A stretch of DNA of 12,138 nucleotides, taken from contig JASLED010000036.1 in NCBI GenBank assembly GCA_030151255.1, positions 1-12,138 of the forward strand, read 5' to 3'. Positions 1-6,387 of the stretch are shown piece after piece. This stretch comes from Flavobacterium sp. (GTDB taxonomy: Bacteria; Bacteroidota; Bacteroidia; Flavobacteriales; Flavobacteriaceae). The notes under the pieces were generated by a model. That model saw only the letters and a program-made list of their open reading frames with translations. It had not been told where the DNA came from and searched no databases. Position numbers and translations under genes: made by a program. Every line of letters begins with the position of its first letter. The first letter of the stretch is position 1.

Positions 1-237
1 CCTATTTCTTATGCAGGTATCAATTCTGTTGGATTGAGAAGAAGAGGTTATGAACCAGAAAAAATTAGAGAAATCCAAGAAATCTATCGTATCCTTTATC
101 AGAAAAACTATAATACAAGTCAAGCACTTGAGATTATAGAAACAGAAATGGAAGCTACGCCAGAAAGAGATGAAATAATTATGTTTATACGTAATAGTTC
201 TAGAGGAATTATGCGTGGATACTCAGGAATGTATTAA
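1..237 (+). CDS. lpxA: UDP-N-acetylglucosamine O-acyltransferase LpxA, C-terminal part
   Basis: LpxA transfers a hydroxyacyl chain from acyl carrier protein to the 3-OH of UDP-GlcNAc, the first step of lipid A synthesis in the cytoplasm. Only the last 78 codons are present; the frame is open from base 1, so the gene begins outside the window. The visible part starts in the end of the beta-helix, with the LpxA-like stretch GINSVGLRRRGYEPEKI (residues 7-23 of the fragment), and continues as the helical C-terminal domain rich in Glu, Ile and Arg that caps LpxA trimers. The TTG at 34 lies inside this conserved motif and is not a start. efp follows after 27 nt on the same strand with no terminator between, so the two are probably co-transcribed. 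The identification rests on this motif plus the lpxA-efp-lpxD-like order known from Flavobacteriaceae. Confidence 0.9.
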   Translation, partial: PISYAGINSVGLRRRGYEPEKIREIQEIYRILYQKNYNTSQALEIIETEMEATPERDEIIMFIRNSSRGIMRGYSGMY

Positions 238-264
238 TATTAATTAAAAAACAAATAAATTACA

Positions 265-831
265 ATGGCAACGACTTCAGATATTAGAAATGGATTATGT
301 ATTCGTTATAATAACGATATCTATAAAATTGTAGAATTTTTACACGTAAAACCTGGAAAAGGACCTGCGTTTGTAAGAACAAAAATGAGAAGTTTAACAA
401 ATGGAAGAGTTTTGGAAAACACTTTCTCAGCAGGACATAAAATTGATCCAGTTAGAGTAGAAACTCATAAATTTCAATATTTGTACCCAGAAGGGGATCA
501 ATTTCATTTCATGAATGTTGAGTCTTACGAACAAATTACTTTATTAAAAGAAGTTTTAGATGCTCCAGAATTATTGAAAGAAGGAGAAATGGTAATGGTT
601 CAGATTAACACTGATACAGAAATGCCACTTGCAGTAGATATGCCAGCTTCTGTTATTCTAGAAGTTACGTATGCTGAGCCAGGCGTAAAAGGAAATACTG
701 CAACAAATGCAACAAAACCTGCAACAGTAGAAACTGGAGCAACAATCAATGTGCCTTTATTTATAAATGAAGGTGATAAAATTAAAATTGATACAGCTAC
801 AAGTTCTTACATGGAGCGTATTAAAGAATAG
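265..831 (+). CDS. efp: Translation elongation factor P (EF-P)
   Basis: EF-P binds between the P and E sites of ribosomes stalled on proline runs and restores peptide-bond formation. The protein has 188 residues, the normal length, with the three-domain layout: a KOW-like N-terminal domain (about 1-62) and two OB-fold domains (about 65-125 and 130-188). The tip loop reads HVKPGKGPAF, and Lys32 is at the position that is modified in other EF-Ps. A lysine there means the arginine-rhamnosylation route (EarP) does not apply; whether this lysine is modified cannot be seen here. The C-terminal domain shows the usual pattern VKGNTA...KPATVETGATINVPLFINEGDKI. The ATG at 265 gives the canonical N-terminus. 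No Shine-Dalgarno sequence is visible, only an A-rich leader, as is usual in Bacteroidota. It sits between two lipid A acyltransferase genes. Confidence 0.97.
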   Translation: MATTSDIRNGLCIRYNNDIYKIVEFLHVKPGKGPAFVRTKMRSLTNGRVLENTFSAGHKIDPVRVETHKFQYLYPEGDQFHFMNVESYEQITLLKEVLDAPELLKEGEMVMVQINTDTEMPLAVDMPASVILEVTYAEPGVKGNTATNATKPATVETGATINVPLFINEGDKIKIDTATSSYMERIKE

Positions 832-843
832 TTGTAAAAAAGT

Positions 844-1797
844 ATGAGATTTTCAAAAGTTCAGAGTTTACAAACTATAGCTGAAATTATAGGATGTAAT
901 TATGTTGGTAATGATGACTTTCCTGTTTATGGAATGAACGAAATACACGTTGTGCAAGAAGGAGAAATTGTTTTTGTAGATCATCCAAAATATTATGACA
1001 AAGCTCTTAATTCAAACGCAACTATTATTTTAATTAATAAAGATGTTGAATGTCCTGAAGGAAAAGCTTTATTAATCTCAGACGATCCATTTAGAGATTT
1101 CAATAAATTATCAAAATTCTTTAACCCATTTAAACCTGCAACTGAACTACAAGCAAAAGACGCAGTAATAGGAGAAGGAACAATTGTACAACCAGGAGTT
1201 TTTATTGGAAATAATGTTACTATTGGAAAAAATTGTATTATTCATCCCAATGTAGTTATCTATGATGGCACAATAATTGGTGATAATGTAATTATTCATG
1301 CGGGTACAATTTTAGGAGCAGATGCTTTTTATTACAAAAAACGCCCAGAAGGATTTGATCCTTTAGTTTCTTGCGGTAGAGTAGTAATAGAAGACAATGT
1401 TGGAATTGGAGCTGCTTGTACTATCGATAGAGGAGTAACAGGAGATACAACAATAAAAGAAGGAGCAAAAATTGATAATCAAGTTCATATTGGGCATGAT
1501 ACAATAATTGGAAGCCGTTGTTTAATAGCAGCACAATGTGGTATAGCAGGATGTGTTGTGATTGAAGATGAAGTAACACTTTGGGGACAAGTAGGAACTA
1601 CAAGTGGAATTACAATTGGTTCTAAAGCTGTAATTTTAGCTCAATCAGGCGTTTCTAAATCTTTAGAAGGAGGAAAAATATATTTTGGATATCCTGCTGA
1701 AGAATCAAGAGAAAAGTTAAAACAATTAGCAAATACAAAAAGAATACCTGAAATATTAGATAGTTTAAAGAAACTAAGTAATATCAAAGTAAATTAA
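844..1797 (+). CDS. LpxD-like UDP-3-O-acylglucosamine N-acyltransferase
   Basis: Member of the left-handed beta-helix acyltransferases, closest to LpxD, which adds an N-linked hydroxyacyl chain in lipid A synthesis. It has 317 residues. Residues 1-100 form the LpxD-type N-terminal domain, and about 105-275 are hexapeptide repeats (pattern [IV]-G-x-x-x-x, e.g. IGNNVTIGKN, IGDNVIIHAG, IEDNVGIGAA). NQVHIGHDTIIG places His218 where LpxD has its catalytic histidine. The C-terminus (about 285-317) is helical. It starts 12 nt after efp and is probably in the same transcript as lpxA-efp. Flavobacteriaceae often have a standard lpxD beside lpxC/fabZ upstream of lpxA as well, so this is probably a second copy. 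For that reason no symbol is given: the exact acceptor and acyl chain cannot be told from sequence. Confidence 0.88.
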   Translation: MRFSKVQSLQTIAEIIGCNYVGNDDFPVYGMNEIHVVQEGEIVFVDHPKYYDKALNSNATIILINKDVECPEGKALLISDDPFRDFNKLSKFFNPFKPATELQAKDAVIGEGTIVQPGVFIGNNVTIGKNCIIHPNVVIYDGTIIGDNVIIHAGTILGADAFYYKKRPEGFDPLVSCGRVVIEDNVGIGAACTIDRGVTGDTTIKEGAKIDNQVHIGHDTIIGSRCLIAAQCGIAGCVVIEDEVTLWGQVGTTSGITIGSKAVILAQSGVSKSLEGGKIYFGYPAEESREKLKQLANTKRIPEILDSLKKLSNIKVN

Positions 1798-1841
1798 ATA
1801 TTAATTGTGATTCTTATTTACCAAATATTGATAGATAAAAG

Positions 1842-1872
1842 TTTTATAGCTTAGTATAATTGTTTATTTTTG
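1842..1872 (+). promoter_or_regulatory. Predicted Bacteroidota-type promoter of sucD
   Basis: An exact -7 element TATTTTTG (consensus TAnnTTTG) lies at 1865-1872. Twenty bases upstream, TTT at 1842-1844 is a one-mismatch version of the -33 TTG. The predicted transcript would start near 1876, leaving a leader of about 35 nt before the sucD ATG. The lpxD-like gene ends 113 bp before sucD, which also argues for a separate promoter. Confidence 0.6.
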
Positions 1873-1910
1873 TGTAAGTAAGTTCTAAAAAATTAAATAA
1901 AAACAAGATC

Positions 1911-2783
1911 ATGAGTGTTTTAGTAAATAAAGATTCAAAAATCATCGTTCAAGGTTTTACAGGAAGTGAAGGTACTTTCCATGCTTCTCAGATGATTGAA
2001 TATGGTACAAACGTTGTTGGTGGAGTAACTCCAGGTAAAGGAGGAACACTACATTTAGATCGTCCAGTATTTAATACAGTATCAGAAGCTGTTGATAAAG
2101 CTGGTGCAGATACTTCAATAATCTTTGTTCCACCTGCATTTGCTGCTGATGCTATTATGGAAGCTGCTGATGCTGGTATTAAAGTTATTATCTGTATTAC
2201 GGAAGGAATTCCAGTTGCAGATATGATTAAAGCTTACGATTACATTCAAACAAGAGATTGTAGATTGGTAGGTCCAAACTGTCCAGGAGTAATTACTCCA
2301 GGTGAGGCAAAAGTTGGTATTATGCCAGGTTTCGTTTTCAAAAAAGGAACAGTAGGTATTGTTTCTAAATCAGGAACTTTAACGTATGAAGCTGCTGATC
2401 AGGTAGTAAAAGAAGGTTTAGGAATCACTACAGCAATCGGAATTGGTGGAGATCCAATTATTGGAACAACTACAAAAGAAGCAGTACAATTATTAATGGC
2501 TGACCCAGAAACAGAAGCAATTATTATGATTGGTGAAATTGGAGGTCAATTAGAAGCTGATGCTGCAAGATGGATTAAAGAAGATGGAAATAAAAAACCA
2601 GTTATCGGATTCATCGCTGGAGAAACTGCACCAAAAGGAAGAACAATGGGACATGCAGGTGCAATTGTTGGTGGAGCGGATGATACAGCAGAAGCAAAAA
2701 AGAGAATTATGAGAGAATGTGGTATTCACGTTGTTGATTCTCCTGCTGAAATTGGTAAAAAAGTAAAAGAAGTATTAGGATAA
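1911..2783 (+). CDS. sucD: Succinyl-CoA synthetase (succinate-CoA ligase), alpha subunit
   Basis: With the beta subunit SucC, SucD interconverts succinyl-CoA and succinate with formation of ATP or GTP in the TCA cycle. The 290-residue length is typical. Visible parts: N-terminal CoA-binding Rossmann domain (about 1-125) with VQGFTGSEGTFH and GGVTPGKGG; VGPNCPGVITPGE at 120-132; and the ligase domain with GRTMGHAGAIVGG, where His248 matches the histidine that carries the phosphate (His246 of E. coli). VSKSGTLTYE at 151-160 and GIGGDPIIGT at 177-186 are also standard. sucC is not in the window, and a separate location for the two subunit genes is common in Bacteroidota. The gene has its own predicted promoter upstream and two terminators downstream, so it is probably a single-gene transcript. 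Confidence 0.97.
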   Translation: MSVLVNKDSKIIVQGFTGSEGTFHASQMIEYGTNVVGGVTPGKGGTLHLDRPVFNTVSEAVDKAGADTSIIFVPPAFAADAIMEAADAGIKVIICITEGIPVADMIKAYDYIQTRDCRLVGPNCPGVITPGEAKVGIMPGFVFKKGTVGIVSKSGTLTYEAADQVVKEGLGITTAIGIGGDPIIGTTTKEAVQLLMADPETEAIIMIGEIGGQLEADAARWIKEDGNKKPVIGFIAGETAPKGRTMGHAGAIVGGADDTAEAKKRIMRECGIHVVDSPAEIGKKVKEVLG

Positions 2784-2804
2784 TAATTTCTTTTCTTAAT
2801 ATAT

Positions 2805-2837
2805 AAAAAACGCGAATCTTTATGGTTCGCGTTTTTT
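2805..2837. terminator. Intrinsic terminator after sucD
   Basis: A hairpin CGCGAATC / GGTTCGCG (2811-2818 with 2824-2831, one G-U pair, 5-nt loop) is flanked by A6 at 2805-2810 and T6 at 2832-2837. The T run follows the stem directly, 21 bp after the sucD stop. The A and T flanks make it work in principle in both directions. Confidence 0.92.
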
Positions 2838-2858
2838 ATTTTAAATATATTGAAAAAG

Positions 2859-2887
2859 AAAAAGGCTTTCATATGAAAGCCTTTTTT
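2859..2887. terminator. Second, bidirectional intrinsic terminator
   Basis: A perfect inverted repeat at 2859-2886 is centred on CATATG: AAAAAGGCTTTC pairs with GAAAGCCTTTTT. T6 lies on the right and A-rich sequence on the left. It lies between convergent sucD (+) and the 107-codon gene (-) and may end transcripts from both sides. Confidence 0.9.
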
Positions 2888-2968
2888 GATAAGAAATGTC
2901 TTTTTCGGTGAAGAAAAGAAAAATTATCTTATCTGTGTAAACAAAAAGTAAAATTGTTCTGTTAAAAT

Positions 2969-3292
2969 CTAATTTTTATTAGATTTTTCAATTCTGTAAT
3001 AATAAGAGGTTTTTTTACCAAAAAGAAACTTTGAGGTAATTTTTACTTCTCTTTTTATTATGTATCCTTCTTCAATTAATTTACTATGAAGATAATGGGG
3101 TATTTTTTTTAGAGAAAGATAATTTTTACCTTCAGTTTCTCTTTTTTCTAATAAAAGTAAAAATTTCTCGTAGTCTCCATCAGATTCGATCAAACTTTCA
3201 TTAATTAACATAATAGTAGGGTGTTTGTTGTTATATATTGTTACATCTAAATTAACTTTATTTATTCTAAAGATATTTAATTTTCTTGACAT
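2969..3292 (-). CDS. Unrecognised small protein (107 aa)
   Basis: I do not recognise this protein. It has 107 residues, with no signal peptide, membrane segment or cysteine. It is rich in Lys, Ile and Tyr and has a basic C-terminal third: IIKREVKITSKFLFGKKTSY. The middle (about 37-75) looks like two helices, ESDGDYEKFLLLLEKRE and LSLKKIPHYLHSKLIEEGY, followed by predicted strands, an order compatible with a small winged-helix fold. That is only an impression. The ATG at 3292 gives the longest frame. A one-mismatch -7 element (TACCTTTA, minus strand, 3381-3374) lies upstream, so it may be transcribed alone; it is also 103 bp downstream of the M42 peptidase gene on the same strand. Its base composition matches the neighbours. 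The reading frame is likely real because it fills the space between two terminators and a promoter-sized gap. Confidence 0.6.
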   Translation of the reverse strand: MSRKLNIFRINKVNLDVTIYNNKHPTIMLINESLIESDGDYEKFLLLLEKRETEGKNYLSLKKIPHYLHSKLIEEGYIIKREVKITSKFLFGKKTSYYYRIEKSNKN

Positions 3293-3395
3293 AGCATGTC
3301 ATTGTTATTGTTTTTTCAATAAAACAACTATTTTTTAATATAGTTTACAATTATTTTATCTTTCCGTAATGTTTAAAGGTATTAGAACAGATGTT

Positions 3396-4487
3396 TTAAG
3401 AAAAATAATTAAAATTATGATTGTTTTTTATTTGTAATAATGTATTGTAAATCAGTAAAATAGTATTTTCTACATCTTGTTGATCTATCATTTCTACTGT
3501 TGTGTGCATATATCTCAAGGGAAGTGATATTAATGCAGAGGCAACACCACCATTACTATATGCAAAGGCATCGGTATCTGTTCCTGTAATGCGAGATAAA
3601 GCATTGCGCTGAAAAGGGATATTATTTTGCTCTGCAATATCTTCTATTAATTGTCTTAAATTGTTTTGTATAGCTGGAGCATATCCAATTACAGGTCCTT
3701 TACCCAGTGTATTATCACCTTCAATATTTTTATCAACCATTGGAGTATTCGAATCGTGGCAAACATCTGTAATTATAGCAATGTTTGGCTTTATGGTTTG
3801 AGCAATCATTTCGGCACCTCTCAATCCAACTTCTTCCTGAACTGCATTAACAATATATAAACCAAATGGCAATTCTTTTTTATTTTCTTTTAGAAGACGT
3901 GCTACTTCTGCAATCATAAATCCACCAACACGATTATCTAATGCTCTACAAACCCATCTTTTCTTATTCAAAACGGTAAAATTATCTGGATAAGTAATAA
4001 CACAACCAATATGAATTCCTAACTCTAAAACTTCTTGTTTGTTGCTACATCCAACATCAATAAAATTAGTATCAATTTTAGGGCTTTCTTCTTTTCCAGC
4101 TCTATTTCTTATATGAATAGCAGGCCATCCAAAAACACCTTCAATAATACCATTTTTAGTATGAATATGTACTCGTTTTGACGGAGCAATCATATGATCG
4201 CTACCACCATTTCTTACAACGTGTATAAATCCGTCTTCAGAAATAAATTTTACATACCAAGAAATTTCATCAGCATGTGCTTCTATTACTACTTTATAAG
4301 GTGCATCTGGGTTAATAATTCCAACTGCGGTTCCATAGGTGTCGGTAATAAAAGTATCTACATAAGGACGTAAATAATTCATCCAAAGTTTTTGACCTTT
4401 ATATTCGTGTCCTGTTGGTGAAGGATTGTTTAAAAATTGCTCTAAAAATGCAAGAGAATCGTTGTTGAATAATGTTGAATTAGCCAT
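3396..4487 (-). CDS. M42-family metallo-aminopeptidase (glutamyl aminopeptidase / endoglucanase-like)
   Basis: M42 enzymes are cytoplasmic, dinuclear-metal aminopeptidases that form tetrahedral dodecamers and trim peptides. This 363-residue protein has the family layout: a catalytic domain interrupted by a beta-barrel dimerisation domain (about 75-170). Metal ligands and catalytic residues are visible: IEAHADEIS (His71, with Asp73 beside it), RALDNRVGG (bridging Asp184), QEEVGLRGA (Glu218 and Glu219), ITDVCHD (Asp241) and RYMHTTVEM (His328). TGTDTDAFA at 301-309 is also typical. There is no signal peptide. The ATG at 4487 is the first in frame. The gene is divergent from the DUF4294 gene with 80 bp between. 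On its side, only a one-mismatch -7 element (TAAATTCG, 4511-4504) is seen. True substrate specificity cannot be read from the sequence. Confidence 0.93.
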   Translation of the reverse strand: MANSTLFNNDSLAFLEQFLNNPSPTGHEYKGQKLWMNYLRPYVDTFITDTYGTAVGIINPDAPYKVVIEAHADEISWYVKFISEDGFIHVVRNGGSDHMIAPSKRVHIHTKNGIIEGVFGWPAIHIRNRAGKEESPKIDTNFIDVGCSNKQEVLELGIHIGCVITYPDNFTVLNKKRWVCRALDNRVGGFMIAEVARLLKENKKELPFGLYIVNAVQEEVGLRGAEMIAQTIKPNIAIITDVCHDSNTPMVDKNIEGDNTLGKGPVIGYAPAIQNNLRQLIEDIAEQNNIPFQRNALSRITGTDTDAFAYSNGGVASALISLPLRYMHTTVEMIDQQDVENTILLIYNTLLQIKNNHNFNYFS

Positions 4488-4520
4488 AATAAATTTTTTT
4501 AAACGAATTTATGAATTACC

Positions 4521-4551
4521 TTGATATTGCACTTATAAAAAATTAAATTTG
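4521..4551 (+). promoter_or_regulatory. Predicted promoter of the DUF4294 gene
   Basis: Exact matches to both elements: TTG at 4521-4523 and TAAATTTG at 4544-4551, with 20 bp between. Transcription would start near 4555, leaving a leader of only about 13 nt before the ATG at 4568. Confidence 0.75.
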
Positions 4552-4567
4552 ATTAAATTTTTTTCAA

Positions 4568-5254
4568 ATGCGAAAGTTGTTTTTTATTCTAATTGCAATG
4601 CAAGTATCTTTTATAGGATGGTCTCAGGAAAAGGTATTGAAACCAGTTCCAGAAATAGAAGTAGAGATTGAGGATACCTTAAAATACAGTATTCCTGAAA
4701 TTTATATTGGGTTTGATGCAAAGGAGGAAGCTTATAGAAAAGATATGAATATTCTTCGAAATAGAATTCGTAGAGTATATCCATATGCGCGTGCAACTGC
4801 TGAAAATTTGACCATTTTGAATGAGAATTTAGAGAAAATGACAAGCAATAAGCAAAAACGACAATATATAAAACGATCTCAAAAGTATTTGGAAGAACAA
4901 TTTAAAGAACGTTTAAAAAAGTTATCGCGCAACGATGGAAAAATTCTTCTAAAATTAATTTACAGAGAAACTGGCCAAACAACTTTTAGCTTGATTAAAG
5001 AATTTAAAAGTGGATGGACTGCTTTTTGGTCTAATACAACAGCAAAAGCATTTAGCTTAGATTTAAAATCTCAATATCATCCAGATACAAATTTGGATGA
5101 TTTTTACATCGAAACCCAACTAAATTATTTATTCTTTACTAACGAATTGAAATTTAGTCGAGGAAAAGAAAATATCAATATCAATGAGTTGCGAAAAATG
5201 TGGAAGATGAGAATGTCAGAGCAAGAGTTTTTCCCTTTGGAACTTAGGGAATAA
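4568..5254 (+). CDS. Exported DUF4294 protein
   Basis: This 228-residue protein begins with a signal peptide: MRKLFFILIAMQVSFIGWSQ, a short basic start and a hydrophobic core, with cleavage plausible after WSQ. There is no lipobox, so it is probably periplasmic and soluble. The rest matches DUF4294, a family found in Bacteroidota with no known function: IRRVYPYARATAEN at about 68-81, a Lys/Glu/Arg-rich helical part at 85-125, then YRETGQTTFSLIKEFKSGW and AFWSNTTAKAFSLDL. The mature protein is rich in charged helices. The gene has its own strong promoter and ends 41 bp before the first dnaX ATG, where the next promoter begins right after the stop codon. Its position before dnaX gives no clear clue to function. 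Confidence 0.88.
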   Translation: MRKLFFILIAMQVSFIGWSQEKVLKPVPEIEVEIEDTLKYSIPEIYIGFDAKEEAYRKDMNILRNRIRRVYPYARATAENLTILNENLEKMTSNKQKRQYIKRSQKYLEEQFKERLKKLSRNDGKILLKLIYRETGQTTFSLIKEFKSGWTAFWSNTTAKAFSLDLKSQYHPDTNLDDFYIETQLNYLFFTNELKFSRGKENININELRKMWKMRMSEQEFFPLELRE

Positions 5255-5285
5255 TTGGTGCTTTACAAAAAATCGACTACCTTTG
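5255..5285 (+). promoter_or_regulatory. Predicted promoter of dnaX
   Basis: TTG at 5255-5257 and an exact -7 element TACCTTTG at 5278-5285, with 20 bp between. The -33 element starts directly after the DUF4294 stop codon. The predicted start of transcription is near 5289-5290, only about 12 nt before the favoured dnaX ATG at 5302. Confidence 0.75.
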
Positions 5286-5301
5286 TAGTAAGACTATGTG
5301 T

Positions 5302-6387
5302 ATGGAACAATTTATCGTATCAGCAAGAAAATACAGACCACAAACCTTTAAAGAAGTAGTAGGGCAGCAAGCTATTACTAATACATTGGTAAACGCTATT
5401 GAGAGCAATCATTTAGCTCAAGCGCTTTTATTTACTGGCCCAAGAGGTGTAGGTAAAACTACTTGTGCACGTATTTTGGCACGCAAAATTAATCAAGAAG
5501 GATATGATGATCCTACAGAAGACTTTACTTTTAATGTATTTGAATTAGATGCTGCTTCGAATAACTCTGTTGATGATATTCGAAATCTTATCGATCAAGT
5601 GCGTATACCACCGCAAACAGGAAAATACAAAGTTTATATCATAGACGAGGTGCATATGCTGTCTACGGCTGCATTTAATGCTTTTTTAAAAACCTTAGAA
5701 GAGCCACCTAGGCATGCTATATTTATTTTAGCAACTACAGAAAAGCATAAAATTATTCCGACTATTTTATCGCGTTGTCAAATTTTTGATTTTAAAAGAA
5801 TAACAATTGCAGATGCAGCAGAGCATTTGGCTTTGGTAGCAAATAGCCAGGGAATTTCTTATGAAGATGATGCGTTGCGTATTATTGCACAAAAAGCAGA
5901 CGGAGCAATGCGTGATGCTTTATCTATTTTTGACAGAGTTGTTTCTTATTGTGGAAAAAACCTTACAAGAGCAGCCGTGGCCGAGAATTTGAATGTATTG
6001 GATTTTGAGTATTACATTAGAGTAACAGATTTAATTCTTGCAAACAATATTCCAGATTTATTAGTTTCATTTGATGATGTTTTGGCAAAAGGTTTTGATG
6101 CGCATCATTTTGTTGCGGGTTTAGCTACGCATTTTAGAAATTTAATGGTTTGTAAAACACCTCAAACAGCAAGTTTGTTAGAAATTGGAGATCACGGTCG
6201 TCAGTTATTTGAGATGCAAGCAAGTAAAGTTTCTGTTCCTTTTCTATTAGATGCAATTGATATTGCAAATGATACAGATTTAAAATTTAAGTCTAGTCAA
6301 AACCAAAGATTATTGGTTGAATTATGTTTGATGAAGTTAGCGTCTTTAACGTACGAAGGCGAAAAAAAAAAGATAAATCATACATAA
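5302..6387 (+). CDS. dnaX: DNA polymerase III gamma/tau subunit, zero-frame (gamma-like) product
   Basis: DnaX is the AAA+ motor of the clamp loader that places the sliding clamp on DNA. The ATG at 5302 is favoured over 5296 because family members start MEQF.VSARKYRPQTF; it gives 361 residues. Visible motifs: Walker A GPRGVGKTT (46-54), FELDAASNNSVDDIR, Walker B IIDEVH (113-118), sensor 1 region LATTEKHKIIPTILSRC with the SRC arginine motif at 157-159, and the helical collar domain (about 215-350). The zinc module is absent: no cysteine lies between C55 and C159, where E. coli DnaX has four. The frame ends with KKKINHT directly after an A10 run, whereas the rest of DnaX continues in the -1 frame (6372-7049). 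As read, this product equals a gamma subunit without tau's C-terminal domains. A sequencing error or mutation in the A run would give the same picture. Confidence 0.93.
   Translation: MEQFIVSARKYRPQTFKEVVGQQAITNTLVNAIESNHLAQALLFTGPRGVGKTTCARILARKINQEGYDDPTEDFTFNVFELDAASNNSVDDIRNLIDQVRIPPQTGKYKVYIIDEVHMLSTAAFNAFLKTLEEPPRHAIFILATTEKHKIIPTILSRCQIFDFKRITIADAAEHLALVANSQGISYEDDALRIIAQKADGAMRDALSIFDRVVSYCGKNLTRAAVAENLNVLDFEYYIRVTDLILANNIPDLLVSFDDVLAKGFDAHHFVAGLATHFRNLMVCKTPQTASLLEIGDHGRQLFEMQASKVSVPFLLDAIDIANDTDLKFKSSQNQRLLVELCLMKLASLTYEGEKKKINHT
6355..6387 (+). promoter_or_regulatory. Candidate -1 frameshift site in dnaX
   Basis: The zero-frame codons GAA AAA AAA AAG (6361-6372) contain the heptamer A AAA AAG at 6366-6372, the one used by E. 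coli dnaX, inside a run of ten A (6362-6371). Slipping back one base leads to GAT AAA TCA at 6372 and opens 225 more codons of DnaX. The zero frame stops at 6385-6387. GAAGG at 6355-6359, six bases before the heptamer, resembles a Shine-Dalgarno stimulator. The A10 run could also make RNA polymerase slip: an mRNA with A11 reads through into tau, and one with A9 stops at once (AGA TAA). Confidence 0.6.

Noticed and set aside
3666..3860. Plus-strand 64-codon frame
   Set aside because: Lies wholly antisense to the M42 peptidase gene, which has clear active-site motifs; low-complexity Ser/Asn/Ile content.
4611..4844. Minus-strand 77-codon frame
   Set aside because: Antisense to the DUF4294 gene, with no own promoter or recognisable domain.
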